A stretch of DNA of 64,000 bases from contig JALPQD010000407.1 in NCBI GenBank assembly GCA_023101885.1, positions 1,046,346 to 1,110,345 of the forward strand, read 5' to 3'. Source of the stretch: Typhlomys cinereus (lineage: Eukaryota > Chordata > Mammalia > Rodentia > Platacanthomyidae). Positions 35,233 to 46,736 of this stretch are shown in pieces. The stretch's first letter is position 1. Each line of letters opens with the position of its first letter. Below the pieces are notes generated by a model. It did not search any database, was not told where the DNA came from, and saw nothing but the letters and a program-made list of their open reading frames with translations. A program made the translations under genes and the position numbers.

Positions 35233-35750
35233 GGCGGGAGGGAACTTTTGCCAGTAGGGGATGCTGAGGCTTTAACGAGCTTGTCCTCTCGTTGGTCCCT
35301 ATCCCGAGGTGCCTGCTTTCCCTCCTCTGTGCCTTTCTCAATTCTATGCCGATTGTCCAATCAGCAGCGCCGGTCTTCCTGCCGGCTAGAAGTCCCCTCA
35401 GAGGGCAAGAATCCTGTCTGATTCTTCCCTCAGTACCTTGGACATACTCTACATGTTTGTCAGAAACACACAAATCAAAACAAAATCGACAGACAAAACC
35501 GAAAACAACATAAACTCACGTATGTATATGTGGCACTGTAGACAGCGAAGCGGATCCACACATCCATTCAGAGAATGAACTCTGAGGAGTTGTGAACCGA
35601 AAGGGAACAGGAGGTACCGTTGTTGTAAATGTTGTTCAAAACCTCAAGTTCTGGGAGGAAGTTGGTTGCTTTGGGGGAAAGCATAAAACTAGGTGCTGGG
35701 GATATCTTAAAGCCCTTTGTAAAACTAAATTTTGTTTTTCTCTCTTAATT
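35233..35750. other. Unassigned intergenic sequence
   Basis: No gene or known repeat. A/C-rich near 35470-35520. Confidence 0.5.
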
Positions 35751-35754
35751 TTTA

Positions 35755-35875
35755 ATTAATTAATTAATTGACCAATAAATTAATTGTTACTGGGAATTGA
35801 GCCCAGGGTCTGGTGCATGCTGGGCAAGCGCTGTGCCACTGTCTACATTCTCTAGCCCACGACTAAATTATTTTC
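35755..35875 (-). mobile_element. ID-type SINE fragment
   Basis: An ATTA-rich tail is followed by GGGAATTGAGCCCAGGGTCT, GCATGCTGGGCAAGCGCTG and the reversed head near TCTAGCCC. This is the reversed ID (BC1-related) tRNA-Ala-like order. Confidence 0.7.
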
Positions 35876-36405
35876 ACCATATATGGATGTTACGTTTTTA
35901 TAAGGATGAAACAAACACACTGTGCTCACAAGCAAAAATATTCACCACACATACAAGTAAAAATTCGTGCACAACTGTTTCTTTCATTGTTGTCCAAACA
36001 TGATTTAGACCATCTAAGTGTGCCTACCCAAAGAAAGCAAATATATGACCTGAGTTCTCTTGATACTGACCAACATGTTTAGATAGAAAGGGAATTTCTG
36101 TGCTGCTGTCCCCTCATATGCCTTTGATTGAACAATGGTCCTCCTGTATTGACAAGGGTGGTCCATTTCTTCCTAGCAAGTTTTGCAGCTTCTGAAAAGA
36201 CTCACATGGAGCTGTGAGAGAGGAAGGGGACACCCACCTACCCAGCTAGATCAGTGGAATAGATCCTGTCAATCAATCAGCGTGGTGACAGATGTAGCAT
36301 GCAGGTCATCCTTAGGTGCATTGCAGGAACTTGCTGTCTGTTGCAATATTTAGGCAGTTTTAGAGCAGCCATGCTGGGAAGGTCTCTAAAGGTCTTAGAA
36401 GGTCA
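35876..36405. other. Unassigned intergenic sequence
   Basis: No gene or repeat recognised. Confidence 0.5.
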
Positions 36406-36409
36406 TCTC

Positions 36410-36970
36410 CTACTGCTGGTATTACCCTGAAAGAACACACACTTAGCTAACTTTTCTCAACCCTCTGTTCATGAAAGGATATGGAGATTAGTTCTCCATT
36501 ACCATGAGGTCCAGCACAAGATCAACTGGGTTAGGTCCCAATATAAACGGACCAATGAGATATAAAGGACCAAAAGCTCCAATCAGATTTGCAGAAACTG
36601 GAGCTAACCAATGAGGAAAAGCCATCCCCCCTCCCTTTGTCTGAGTGTATAAATATACCTGAACCTGGCAGCCATCTTTGGCACCCTGCTCCTCATGGCA
36701 CTCCATGTTTGGGATCTATGAGTTCTTTTCCAGCTCCTTGCCCCTCACAGGTTCCATGCCTGGAGTCCATGAATTCTCTAGGACTCTCTTGCCCCTTACA
36801 GATCCATGTCTCTGAGTTTCATTCTTTCTGTCTCCTACTAAACTTTGCCTTAATCCTCTATGCATGTTCTGGTTTCTATCTTTGACTCCCAAACAAAAGA
36901 ACGCAAACACAAAAAGACCCCAAGAGAGTAGCCCCATATCAGTACGACTGACTGTAAGTAGCAAGAAACT
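36410..36970 (+). mobile_element. Solo LTR-like unit
   Basis: It has an LTR-like promoter layout: ACCAATGAG-type CCAAT words at 36551 and 36607, a TATA-like GTATAAATATACC at 36647-36659, then a C/T-rich leader with direct words (CTCATGGCAC, CTTGCCCCT twice). CCTACTAAACTTTGCCTTAATCC ends the putative R/U5 part. No gag, pol or primer-binding site follows. It is an old retroviral-type LTR with ends not precisely set, and carries no coding potential. Confidence 0.5.
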
Positions 36971-37984
36971 GCAAATGACATTTGGCAAACATTCTACTTA
37001 TTTGAAAGAAAGGAGGGGAATGGAAAGCACGCACACATGAGTGTGCCGTAGCATGCACGTGGAAGTCAGACAGTAAGTCTTGGAAATTGGTTAAAGAACC
37101 AACTCTGGGGGCAAACTCAGATCTCCGGGTTTATGGTTGAAAGTGAGGCAAGATGGAAAAACAGAAAGAAATATTGACCTCAACAGTAAGTGGGCAGGTT
37201 TATTGGAAGTAGAGATTTGGAGAAAGAGAGGTACCTTCCTTACAAGCTGGGGAACTTTTTATATTGCTTTGGGAAGGGGCCCGTGAGTCAGAAGGCTCAG
37301 AGCAGGGTCTAAAGCTTTTGTGGGAATATGCAAACAGGTATCTAAAAGGAAAGCATATCATAGATTCTCTAGGGATTATGCAACAAGTATACGGGCCAGG
37401 CACACATGCCTGCTGAGTCAGTGAGCACTGTGGCAGGACCTACTTAGCTGGGAGCACATGATGGCCACAAGATTGATAAGACTTGAATTCTCAGCTCGGC
37501 TCCTCATTCAGATCTCTGGTTATTTCTCCAACAGTACCCAGCCATATTTATCTGATGACCTATCACTGGTCACAGGAAATATCCCTTTAAAAATCAGCTT
37601 CCCTTAATATTGGAACAAAAATTTTCACATTCCACTGGCTCAATTTTTTCTTCTCCTTCTGTCTCTCTTCCCTCCCCCTCTCTACCATTATACAATGCCC
37701 TTTCTAGAAGGTCTGCTCTCCTCAGAAGAACATGACTTCGGTTGTCTATTCAATAGTGTATTGATTGCTTCTCCATTCCCATAAACAACTCCTCGGCACC
37801 TCTCTGGAGTACCCACTATGTTAGAGTAAATTAAGAACAATCTGGATTCTTGACAGGGCATCTGGATCCAAGCAGGTGCCTTGCAAAAGAGACTCACCAG
37901 TTCAGTTTTTGATCCTAGTGATCCCTTGTGAGGAAAGCTGACTTATTCTTCAACACAGTCCTCTGAAAACTTAGACTGATTTGG
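36971..37984. other. Unassigned intergenic sequence
   Basis: No gene. Pieces may be degraded LTR element interior, but no family is recognisable. Confidence 0.4.
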
Positions 37985-38129
37985 GGAGTCATCAGTAAGA
38001 TGAGGTATTCTTCCAAATCAAAAGAGAACATGAGAAAATAAACATAGTGACTGGAAATCTAAAGAAACCAACAGAGACCCCCCTCAAGCTAAGGTGACTA
38101 ATCTTAAGGTTTGACAATGATGTCTGAGG

Positions 38130-38375
38130 TATGTTAGTGAGAAATAAAAGTCTTGTGTGATCACTGTGCATAGATACTATGTTTATGCTTCCTGATCCAC
38201 CAAGATGTGAGAAGGAACAGCCACATGATCCTGCTGCCAGAGTCCAAGTCACTGCCATGCCCATACACTCTGATGGAATGAAGCCTTGAGCCAAAATATG
38301 CCTTCTCTTAAGTTGCTTTGGGCAGGTATTTTGTCATGGCAATAAGAAAAGTAACCATTAACAAAGCACTATCAA
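38130..38375 (+). mobile_element. Dispersed non-autonomous element fragment, copy 8
   Basis: CTTCTCTTAAGTTGCTTTGGG, TCATGGCAATAAGAAAAGTAAC and ATTAACAAAG form the right-end signature of the family (CTTAAGTTGCTTTGG, CAGCAATAG). Confidence 0.6.
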
Positions 38376-38906
38376 CCTGGAGTGAAGAGGGTTTAAAAAA
38401 AGGGGGGGGGCTTTAGCTTATGATGGGGGAAAGGGAAACTTACAGTATAAAAGGGTCTGGACATGGGAATGAAAGAAAGTTCCGACCGTTAAGCAATATA
38501 CCAGAGCCATGCTGCAGATGAACTGAGTGGAGGTTCAAGAATTGGGAGTTATATCTGAGAGGCAGGCCCTATGACTCTGATTTCCCCTTTCCCTTGGGGA
38601 GGGGGGAGCAGATTAGGAGCCTTGTGGCTAAGTGTCAGAGAGTTACACACTAGGAGGCAGCAGGTGTCTGCTCCCTGAGGTCATCATATCCTTCCTCCCG
38701 CACTGTGTATACCCCTGTGTTTCGTATGTAACTTTAAATAGGTCTTTAGGTTCCTCAGTAAGGAAATCTGGGACAGGTGTGTAGGTTTATAAGATGTGTG
38801 GACCGTAGCCTCTGTGGGTTGTCAGTCAGAAAGATGGCATTTGAATCCTGGCTCTACCTCATATTGCCTTTGATAGAAGAGCAAACACTCTCTTTGGCCA
38901 GTGTCA
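38376..38906. other. Unassigned intergenic sequence
   Basis: No gene or repeat; G-runs lie near 38401-38412 and 38598-38607. Confidence 0.5.
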
Positions 38907-39317
38907 TATTAGGCACAGGTGTCAGCTTGACAGTTGAAGGTTTGAGCTCTGGGCACATTTGTGGAGAATTAGTGATTGGGTTAAGCCCAGAGCTTAACCT
39001 TCAGGAGATTGTCTGGCTGATGGGGAAGGCCCAGGGGGATGAGATTAGGCACTGGATAAAGTGCAGAGAGCTGGTTGAGGGAGTTGGCATCCTTGTGTTT
39101 ACTTGGCCAGACATGCTGGTCTGGCAAGTAAGGATTGTCCCTCTCTCACCCATTATGTGGTGATGTTGTGGCCAATTCCCTCAGCCCTGGTGTTGGTGCG
39201 TGCTCTCCCATCAAGCTGGACTGAGAACTGTAACCAGACTATCATAAGAAAATAAGCACCTCATTCCCTTAAGCCGTTTGATGGTCATTTATCAGCAACC
39301 ATGCAGGCGAACCGTAA
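38907..39317 (+). mobile_element. Dispersed non-autonomous element, copy 9, well preserved
   Basis: It starts GGCACAGGTGTCAGCTTGAC and ends TTATCAGCAACCATGCAGGC with a short tail. It shares nearly every block with 46737-47152, so both belong to a younger subfamily. A SINE abuts its right end. Confidence 0.85.
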
Positions 39318-39459
39318 CAGCCAATGAGATGGCTCTGTGGGTAAAGGAGCTTGCCTTCAAAATGGGTTCGATTCCTAAAGAACCAGCTTCTGCAAGTGGT
39401 CTTCTAACCTGTCCACATGTAAGACATATGGCATGCATGTGTGTGCCATGTCTGCACAT

Positions 39460-39461
<2 letters not shown>
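39318..39461 (+). mobile_element. B2-type tRNA-derived SINE
   Basis: CAATGAGATGGCTCTGTGGG and AATGGGTTCGATTCCTAAAG give A- and B-box words; it ends in the CA run at 39462-39510. Confidence 0.75.

Positions 39462-39510
<49 letters not shown>
39462..39510. repeat. (CA)n microsatellite
   Basis: A perfect CA run at the SINE tail. Confidence 0.97.
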
Positions 39511-39511
<1 letters not shown>

Positions 39512-39549
39512 GCACATGTAGACACACACAGGATAAATAAAGGTAAATA

Positions 39550-39789
39550 GGGCTGGAGAGAGAGCTCAGAGGTTAAACTTTTGCCTCCCAATCAAGAAGA
39601 CCTCATTTCAGATCTCAGATTCCATGAACAAAATGCCAGGCAGAAATGATGGCAGCTTGCGCATCGGACCCTGAAAGGTATAGCCTTGGACATTCCAGAG
39701 CAGAGAAAAAAGAAAGTAGAGCAATCCAGGATGATTCCTGAAGTTATTGTTGGGTCTCCACAGGCACGCACAGTGCCCTCTGATACACA
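39550..39789 (+). mobile_element. Long tRNA-derived SINE
   Basis: GGCTGGAGAGAGAGCTCAGAG head, CCATGAACAAAATGCCAGGC and GTGCCCTCTGATACACATGC match the family at 60205. It ends in (GC)n(CA)n. Confidence 0.88.
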
Positions 39790-39793
39790 TGCG

Positions 39794-39841
<48 letters not shown>
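39790..39841. repeat. (GC)n(CA)n microsatellite
   Basis: Alternating GC followed by CA: an alternating purine-pyrimidine run of about 52 bp that could adopt Z-DNA. Confidence 0.97.
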
Positions 39842-39843
<2 letters not shown>

Positions 39844-39879
39844 ATATACACAGGAAAACAGAAAAAGAACAAAATAAAA

Positions 39880-40129
39880 ATACAAAGCACACTAATTCTC
39901 TTCCCTCCATTATCTAAATGTCTAATTTATCTAAATTCAAATAACAAACATCTTAACAGTGATCAACGTCTGTTCTGCTTGCTTGCTTGTGAGATTTCAG
40001 GGCGTTTGTCAGAAGCCTTCTTTCTCCTCTAAAGTCACATGTGGCTTCGTCCTGCCTGCTCTCGCTGGCCTGTCTCTTTAAGGAAAAGACCCCGAGCAGC
40101 CTGCTCACCCCATCAATACTAAAGGCTGT
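39880..40129. other. Unassigned intergenic sequence
   Basis: No gene or repeat recognised. Confidence 0.5.
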
Positions 40130-40330
40130 GAGTTTTCCAGTTCTCCTGAACTCTGCATGACCCTTGCCAACAATAATTGCTTTAACATAGGGTTAGGCAA
40201 CAGCAACAGACTTGTCTAAAAATAAGCCAGGGTTTAAAATACAACTTAACCTGGGAGATTTAAGTAGGCAAAGAAGATGGCTTCTCTCCGGAATTGCTTC
40301 TTGATTAATCACTCCATCTGAGGTCGTTGA
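40130..40330. promoter_or_regulatory. Candidate conserved non-coding element
   Basis: Repeat-free, with AACAATAATTGCTTTAAC, AAATAAGCCAGGG and TTCTTGATTAATCACTCC, which are homeodomain/SOX-like words. It is followed by a second repeat-free stretch at 40540-40700. Composition-based inference only. Confidence 0.3.
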
Positions 40331-40501
40331 AAAAAAAGATGACAGCTTTCAGACAGGACTCAAAGAGTCTCCTGCTCTACTTTTCCACACTGGCAGGAAG
40401 CCAGTCCCTGCAAGGCACTGGCTCTTAAAGGAGACGTGTGCTCTCTGGTATTTCCTGAGCTTCAGTTCAGGCAAGACTGTGGGGCAGGAGTGACAGACTG
40501 T

Positions 40502-40513
40502 GGGGGGGGGGGG
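40502..40513. repeat. Poly-G run, 12 bp
   Basis: Uninterrupted G12; such runs are unstable and error-prone in assemblies. Confidence 0.95.
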
Positions 40514-41119
40514 AAGCCTCCTGTACGCTGCTTCAGGTGTGTATAATTTCTATGTAAAGTTGAAATGCATCCAGAGGAGAGATGAACCACATCTAGGGAG
40601 AAGTCAAAGGCCAGATGTGCTAAGGCTGGAGATAAACCACAATACATCTGCGAGCTCATTTACAATTGCCCTGTCCAGTATCTCTCTGGGTAACAGCTTC
40701 ATAATGGCTTAGGCTTCGTGTGCATTCTGTTCTTGGTTCAGATCGCCTTGAAGTTCTTCTAGCCACCCATTCTCAAAACATCCACCCCTTGGGGTGTTTG
40801 GGAACCCCTTATGGACAGTCCTTTCTCTCTCTCTCAAATTAACCACGAGAGTCAGTGATTAGCTTCTATTCTCCTAGATGCTTGCTAATGAGTAAGCTGC
40901 TTCCCACTTGCTTCACACCCCTGGTCAAAGTCTCTGGCTAGTTCAATTTTATCATCTAGACTAAAGCAAGCTTCCAAATCACAAGATGTTTGGACCAGGA
41001 TTCGGGTTGTCAACGGATTAGAGATTTTTCTTAGAGAAGCACCTTCTTGACTTCAAATCATCTCTCAGCAAGGGCAGTTAGGCTCAGTGACTGCATTGAG
41101 GAATGTCCAGAAATTGGTC
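40514..41119. other. Unassigned intergenic sequence
   Basis: No gene or repeat recognised. Confidence 0.5.
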
Positions 41120-41278
41120 AAGTAAGGGACTCATGAGATGGGTCAGTGGGTAAAAGCACTGCAAACCTGACGGAGAGCCCACATAAAGATGGAAGGAGAG
41201 AACTGACTTCACAAAGTTATTCTGTGACCTACAGAGAGAGAGAGAGAAAATAAAAAATAATTAAAAATAATAAATTGA
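41120..41278 (+). mobile_element. Diverged tRNA-derived SINE
   Basis: ACTCATGAGATGGGTCAGTGG head, then a GA-rich and A/T-rich tail (AAAATAATTAAAAATAATAA). Confidence 0.65.
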
Positions 41279-41281
41279 AGG

Positions 41282-41590
41282 GAAATGACTCGATAGTTAA
41301 AGTCATTATCTTAAAACCGAACACCTGAGTTCTGATCCCCACATCCCATGTAAGAATGCCAGGCAGATATGGTGGTAGCCTATAATTTGGGTTCTAAAAG
41401 GCAGCGTTGGGGAAACCTCAGAGCAAAGCAATATGGTGGAAGAGCAATTTGATCTGATTCCTGATCTCACATTTGGGCCTCCACAGGCATACACACTCAA
41501 GTGCCCTCTTGCGCACACACACCCGCACATATATGTACACCCACACACTACACATATACATGCATGTGATAAATAAACAAATAGGGCAAA
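41282..41590 (+). mobile_element. Long tRNA-derived SINE, diverged
   Basis: CCTGAGTTCTGATCCCCACA (B box), CATGTAAGAATGCCAGGCAG, GGGCCTCCACAGGCATACAC and CAAGTGCCCTCTTGCGC match the 60205 family; it ends in a CA-rich tail. Confidence 0.82.
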
Positions 41591-42589
41591 CATACTGTTA
41601 AGTGTTTCCAGATAAGATGGCACGTGGCTCAACAAACAGAATGAGGAAGACCTGCCCCTGTCTGGAATGTAGACAGTACTATCGGTAGGCATATAGCGCC
41701 GATGGACCCAAAGAACCAAGGAACAGGAGTGCCCTCACAGGCACTCATTTTTTTTTTTATGCTTTTCTATGCTTGTTACTCAAGAAAATCAGATTCTAGG
41801 AGTCTCGGGCTTTGAACAGGTCAGCCACAGAAATCCTCCAGTAGCCTTTTAGGCCGTTGGCTTAATATGGGGACTATCTCTCCCAGTCTGAGACGTTTGG
41901 GCTTCTTGGATGGTATGTATCAATTTCTTTAGCTTTCCAGCTACAAGCAACCACTGTGGGGGCTACTTAGCCTCTCCCGTGAACTAATCTAGTACATCCC
42001 CTTTTAACATAGATCCTTCTGGCTCCGTCTCCCTGGAGGAATCTGATTAACAAACATAGTGTCCACACAGCATTCTTTCTCGAAACTCTCAAAAAGGTCC
42101 TCTGGGGAATCTGCTGTTAGGCGTCAATGAGGCTTATTCTGCACTATCATTCTGTGTGGAGCACTGAGTTTCACATTGTATCTTTATCTATGACATTTGT
42201 CCCCAAGATAATCACATACTTTGTTACTTCTCTTCTTTTGTGTCTATGGTACAAATTTTCTCCATGATCACCCCATAGAGAAGGGCAATGCAACCCCCTA
42301 TATTTGTTCTTATTCTACTCATCACAGTACATATGCCATTGGACATACTATGTAATTATTATTTATAATAGTACAAAGCCCATCAATGGTTATGCTCAAG
42401 TACTTCATCTCTCCTTCTAAGACAATGTGTGCACACAGGTGGTGCTCAAATAAGATATGTCCAGTAAAGAAAAATTAGAGTTAAAGATAAAGCTTGAGAA
42501 TTCAAGGATAGTCTGTCTCATTTACCACAGTCAGAATAACTTTTGTATTGGATCACTGTTTGCTTTGATTATATTCTGTGTTTAAATTG
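41591..42589. other. Unassigned intergenic sequence
   Basis: No gene. The poly-T at 41750-41759 may be a reversed SINE remnant. Confidence 0.45.
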
Positions 42590-43615
42590 ATAAGACAGCT
42601 AATGTAACAGTTTATTGGGATACGGTTCTGTGAGTTTTAGCACATGTGTGTATGTGTGTAGTCACTACCATAGTCAGTTTATTTCACATCTCGCTCCTTT
42701 GGGCTGTCTCTTTATAGTCACTCTAACCCTTGGCAACCATTGTTATAGCAGTGTCTTTCTGAAAATGTGTAAATAGAATTACACAATATGAAACTTTGTG
42801 AGACTCTTTTCCTTTACTTTAAATAATACTTTTGCCATTCATTCATGTTAGCATACATGTTGATCACTGATTCATTTTAATAAACTAATAGTATTCCAGT
42901 ATAAGGATATATACCACACTTTATTTAGTCATCCATCTGTTGGAAGATGCTTCTGTAGACTACAGTGCCTGGCGATATGAATGATTTGTATACATGCTAT
43001 TTTGAGAGCACAAGTCATCATTTCTCTACGGTAATACTTGGGAGTGGGATTACTGGACCATAAGGTAAATATGTTTAAGTTGATAGGAAACTTACAAAAT
43101 GTCGTTAGGGGACTGTACCTTTCTGGGTCCTATCAGCAACACATAAGAATTCTGATGCCTCTATATGTTTTGGCAATGAATTAATGAATGGTTTTTAGCT
43201 ATCTGAATAGGCATGTGCTAGTTTTTCATCATGGTTTGAATTTATACCATTTAAACATTTTTCTTGTTTATTTATCTGTCCTCTGTAATAAAATGCTTAT
43301 TAGTGTTTTATCCATTTTGATATGATATAGTCTCACTATGATAGTCTTGTTCAACGTATCATTTAATTATCATTGTCTTTTTGCTGTTTTCATAGTGTCT
43401 TTGATGAAGAAGATTTAAGTTTAGTAAAGTCCATTAGCACTTTTTCTTTCATGGACTATGTTTGGTGTTATATGTCAGAACTCTTTCTCATTCATGGGTG
43501 TGAGCCCTTATTTTTTACCTCATGATCTTTCTGGTTGATTTTTAGATTTAGGTTTGATATTTAAACTGGTGAGTTAAATATTGTATAAGGTATGTCAAAA
43601 TTTATTTTTTGTACA
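42590..43615 (+). mobile_element. Old L1M LINE 3' portion
   Basis: GGGAGTGGGATTACTGGACC, GGTCCTATCAGCAACACATA and the TTTTGGCAATG and GCTATCTGAATAGGC words follow the order of an L1M 3' region. CTCATTCATGGGTG and similar follow. It is heavily decayed with no open ORF2. Confidence 0.75.
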
Positions 43616-43621
43616 CCAAAA

Positions 43622-43760
43622 GTGCAATTATAATTGGGGTGGCGCTCATCTGTCCTTCAAGCAGTCTGGAGACTAAGGTGGGGCAGGCTTGTCGATTTGA
43701 GGCCAGCCTAGGCTATGTTAATGACACACCTTCAAAAAAGAAAAAAAATAAAGAGGAGGA
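43622..43760 (+). mobile_element. B1-type SINE
   Basis: TTGGGGTGGCGCTCATCTGTC, CTGGAGACTAAGGTGGGGCAG and GATTTGAGGCCAGCCTAGGC with an A-rich tail. Confidence 0.85.
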
Positions 43761-44110
43761 AGAGGAGAAAGAGAAAGATGAAGAAAAAAATTTTGTAACA
43801 TTATCGCTAAAACCAGTCTCTCCTTCAGATTTTCAGATTTTCAAAAAATTCATGACATATTTATGTTGCTTCTTTCTGAACTTTCTACCCCTTTCATGGT
43901 GTTATCTGTCTGTCCATTTATCAGCTGACCAAGATCCTCATGGCATCTTCATGGTCATGATTAAAAACACAGTGAGTCTTCTGTGATGTGAGCTCATTTG
44001 CTAACAATTTTCACGCTACTAAAGGAAGAGAAAGTGATGATTTTTGAGTGTTGTCTACTTGATAAGTAATAGGTGGTGGGGAACATACACTACCGTTTAA
44101 TTTTTACAAT
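43761..44110. other. Unassigned intergenic sequence
   Basis: No gene; a GA-rich extension of the SINE tail is followed by unassigned sequence. Confidence 0.45.
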
Positions 44111-44111
44111 C

Positions 44112-44262
44112 AAGCACTCGAGTTGAATATTATTTTTTCATTTCTGGAGGTTAAAGAAACAACCTCAGACAATTTTAATAGCATGCCCAGGACTCCAAGA
44201 TAATAGATAACAGAGCTAGGACTCAACCTCAAGCCAGGTCAGGCTGACACCCAGTTTAGATC
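44112..44262 (+). mobile_element. MIR SINE fossil
   Basis: CATTTCTGGAGGTTAAAGAAAC, then ACAGAGCTAGGACTCAACCTC and GGCTGACACCCAG, follow the MIR core order. Confidence 0.6.
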
Positions 44263-44499
44263 CTCCCTATTGCATAATGGTGCATGACTCTTCCAGTTTC
44301 TGGACATATGAAGAAAGTCTAACAGTGCTATGATGCTTTGTTGGGCTTATTTTTTTTAACAGTCATTGATATTATCAAAATATCCTCTTGTGGTTTGTCA
44401 AAAGCTACTTCGTTCTCATGGTTGAGATGCAAACATATTCCTATTTATACAGTCTGAACAGATGGTTTGGTTTGGTCTCTTAGAAAAAGAGTGTAGACT
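44263..44499. other. Unassigned intergenic sequence
   Basis: No gene or repeat recognised. Confidence 0.5.
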
Positions 44500-44900
44500 T
44501 AATAACCCAAGAGTAGATTGTCACACTGGCTACAAGAAGATAAATAATCACAGATTATAAGTCCTTAATTTAATATAACGTATTCTCATTAATTAAATGC
44601 CAATTACCTGCTTGTCTATTCTGGGAACTGGCCTTTGCAATCAATCTTCACTGAAATGTACACACAGCTCACAGAGGTATTAATATCATTCCCAAGATTT
44701 ACGGGCACCAGGCTCGTTGGCTTAAGCCATTCTCAAACACTCTACACTGTAACCGCAGATAATCGTCATAAATTTCCTGACCTTTGACCTAACTGGTTCT
44801 TAAATTTCCATTCCCTAACTGGCTTTAGGAGTCTGTATTTATCCTATGGAGACACTTCTTAAGAATCAATGTGCTCTACCCGGGCTCTGGATTTCAGATT
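44500..44900. promoter_or_regulatory. Candidate conserved non-coding element, homeodomain-rich
   Basis: A/T-rich and repeat-free, with TAAATAATCACAGATTATAAG, TTAATTTAATATAACG, TCATTAATTAAATGCCAATTACC and TTGCAATCAATCTTC, a cluster of ATTA and AATCA words. A CpG-bearing GTAACCGCAGATAATCGTC follows. This is a typical developmental-enhancer look; conservation is untested. Confidence 0.4.
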
Positions 44901-45730
44901 TCTGACCCAGCCTCCTACTTTGGGCACTGGCTATTCACAACAAAGGCAAATCCCTGGGGATTAAAGAAACATCTCTAATTCACCTGGATAGGGATGCAGA
45001 GGAAAAAAAAACATTGATTCACGGACAATATAACCTGGCAAAATATCTGGAACCTTTTTAGTGCTCCATCTGCTCTGATTCTCGTACTCTGTGGGAGCAA
45101 ATTCCCACTGGTGAAAACATTCCCATCTCAACCCTTAGCAGCTGGTTATGCGTTGATGAGATTTTTTTTTCTTAAATTTCTTTTCCTCTACACTGCTATT
45201 CCTTATACTCAGAAATAACGACACATTTTATGGTTGCTATAAATTTAAGCATTGCAAATGGCTTCGCAGAGCTAGTCTGGAATATGTGTCCTTTAATTTG
45301 GTATTTTAACTTCGAACAAGGAGACAGAGGAAGAAACCAAATTTATTGAAAGGAAATCCATGTTTGCTTCTAAGTTCAGAGCCATGCTTTCCTATATGTG
45401 ATTGGTTTCGCTTCCTTGTTTCCTAAAATTTTGTTTTGGGTATCTGGGATAAAATAACCTCCATTTCAGCCACTGGTTGGCTGCTCGTTTCTAGTTTACT
45501 TTAAAAAAATTTCAAATAGGTACATCATGCAATATAGAATTCATAGAACATAAAGTAGAAAGGTAAAATGTAATCTTCTATTTCCTTCCCAAGCCTGCAA
45601 CACTACTTTAGCCACAATTAATATTTAGATGGTATATTGATGCCTCTATTTCTGGATATATCAAATTAGATAGTTATTATGTCCTACTTTATGTCTCTTT
45701 TTCTTTCCTCGACCTTTAATTTTTGTAAGA
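44901..45730. other. Unassigned intergenic sequence
   Basis: No gene or repeat recognised. Confidence 0.5.
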
Positions 45731-45990
45731 CTTCCTTCCTTCCTTCCTTCCTTCCTTCCTTCCTTCCTTCCTTCTTCCTTCCTTCCTTCCTTCCTTCCTT
45801 CCTTCCTTCTTCCTTCCTTCCTTCCTTCCTTCCTCCCTCCCTCCCTTCCTTCCTCCCTCCCTCGCTTCCTCCCTCCCTCCCTCCTTTGTTTCTTCCCTCC
45901 CTCCTTTGTTTCCTCCCTCCCTAGCTTTCTCCCTCCCTCCCTCCCTCCCTCTTCCCTTCCTCCCTCCTTTGCTTCCTCTCTCACTCCTTT
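45731..45990. repeat. (CTTC)n/(CTCC)n polypyrimidine array
   Basis: About 260 bp of tetranucleotide pyrimidine repeat that changes from CTTC to CTCC. It gives spurious open frames on both strands and ends against a reversed B1, so it may have grown from that SINE's tail. Confidence 0.97.
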
Positions 45991-46092
45991 ACTTCCTTTC
46001 ACTTCATGAAGCCCAGACTAGACTTGAACTGATCTTTCAGCCTCCACATCTGAAGAATTGAGATTACAGGCATGTGTCGCCACTGAACATTT
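45991..46092 (-). mobile_element. B1-type SINE, 5' part
   Basis: GAAGCCCAGACTAGACTTGAAC and GAGATTACAGGCATGTGTCGCC are reversed B1 words. Confidence 0.8.
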
Positions 46093-46539
46093 TCAAAAGA
46101 ACAAATTTTTAATGCCATAAGTGGGACTCCCTTTTGTCTGCATGCTGATTTCCACTTTCGTGTTAGGCTAACCAACCACTGCTTCTTTCACTTTGCAATC
46201 TGTGAGTTATTCTTTTTTTTGGGGGGGGGAGCATCTCCTCCAATAACTTTTTCATGTAGAGTGACATTCTCAATCAAAAACCTATTTACTTTGCCCTTAC
46301 ATTTGATTGATGACTAAGGGTTGAATTTATAATATCAGCTCTCAATCACCTCATCTTGGATGCAGAATCTATAAAATCCTGTCTTAACCGTTACACTAAT
46401 TGCAGCATGTTCATTAGATTGTTGTCAGATTCAAGGGAGACTAATTCATAAAGCGACCACTGACATTCCTAAAGGGCGTGGAGAGACAACTTGACAACAG
46501 TAGTTCCTCGGTGTGGAGTGCCATCCATTTTTTCAACTC
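46093..46539. other. Unassigned intergenic sequence
   Basis: No gene. A G9 run near 46220. Confidence 0.5.
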
Positions 46540-46685
46540 ATTTCTCCATTTTAATGATGAAGGAAACAAGGCTCCAAGAAATTAAGTGATTGACCAAAAT
46601 CTCACAGCTAGTGAGCAAAATGGAGTCCTATTCAGCACCAAACCTGTTTGTCTGACTCTAAATCTGTCTCAAATATAATAGCAAA
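46540..46685 (+). mobile_element. MIR SINE fossil
   Basis: GAAGGAAACAAGGCTCCAAG, then AAATCTCACAGCTAGTGAGC, AATGGAGTCC and TGTCTGACTCTAAATC, follow MIR order closely. Confidence 0.8.
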
Positions 46686-46736
46686 GAAGGTGGGCTATTC
46701 ACTACCATCATTACCAACTCAGATTTGCTTTTTGTC

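Noticed and set aside
42590..43615. Possible active LINE-1
   Set aside because: Only a decayed 3' portion with no open reverse transcriptase frame.
45661..46002. Open frames across the CTTC array
   Set aside because: Low-complexity peptides from a microsatellite.
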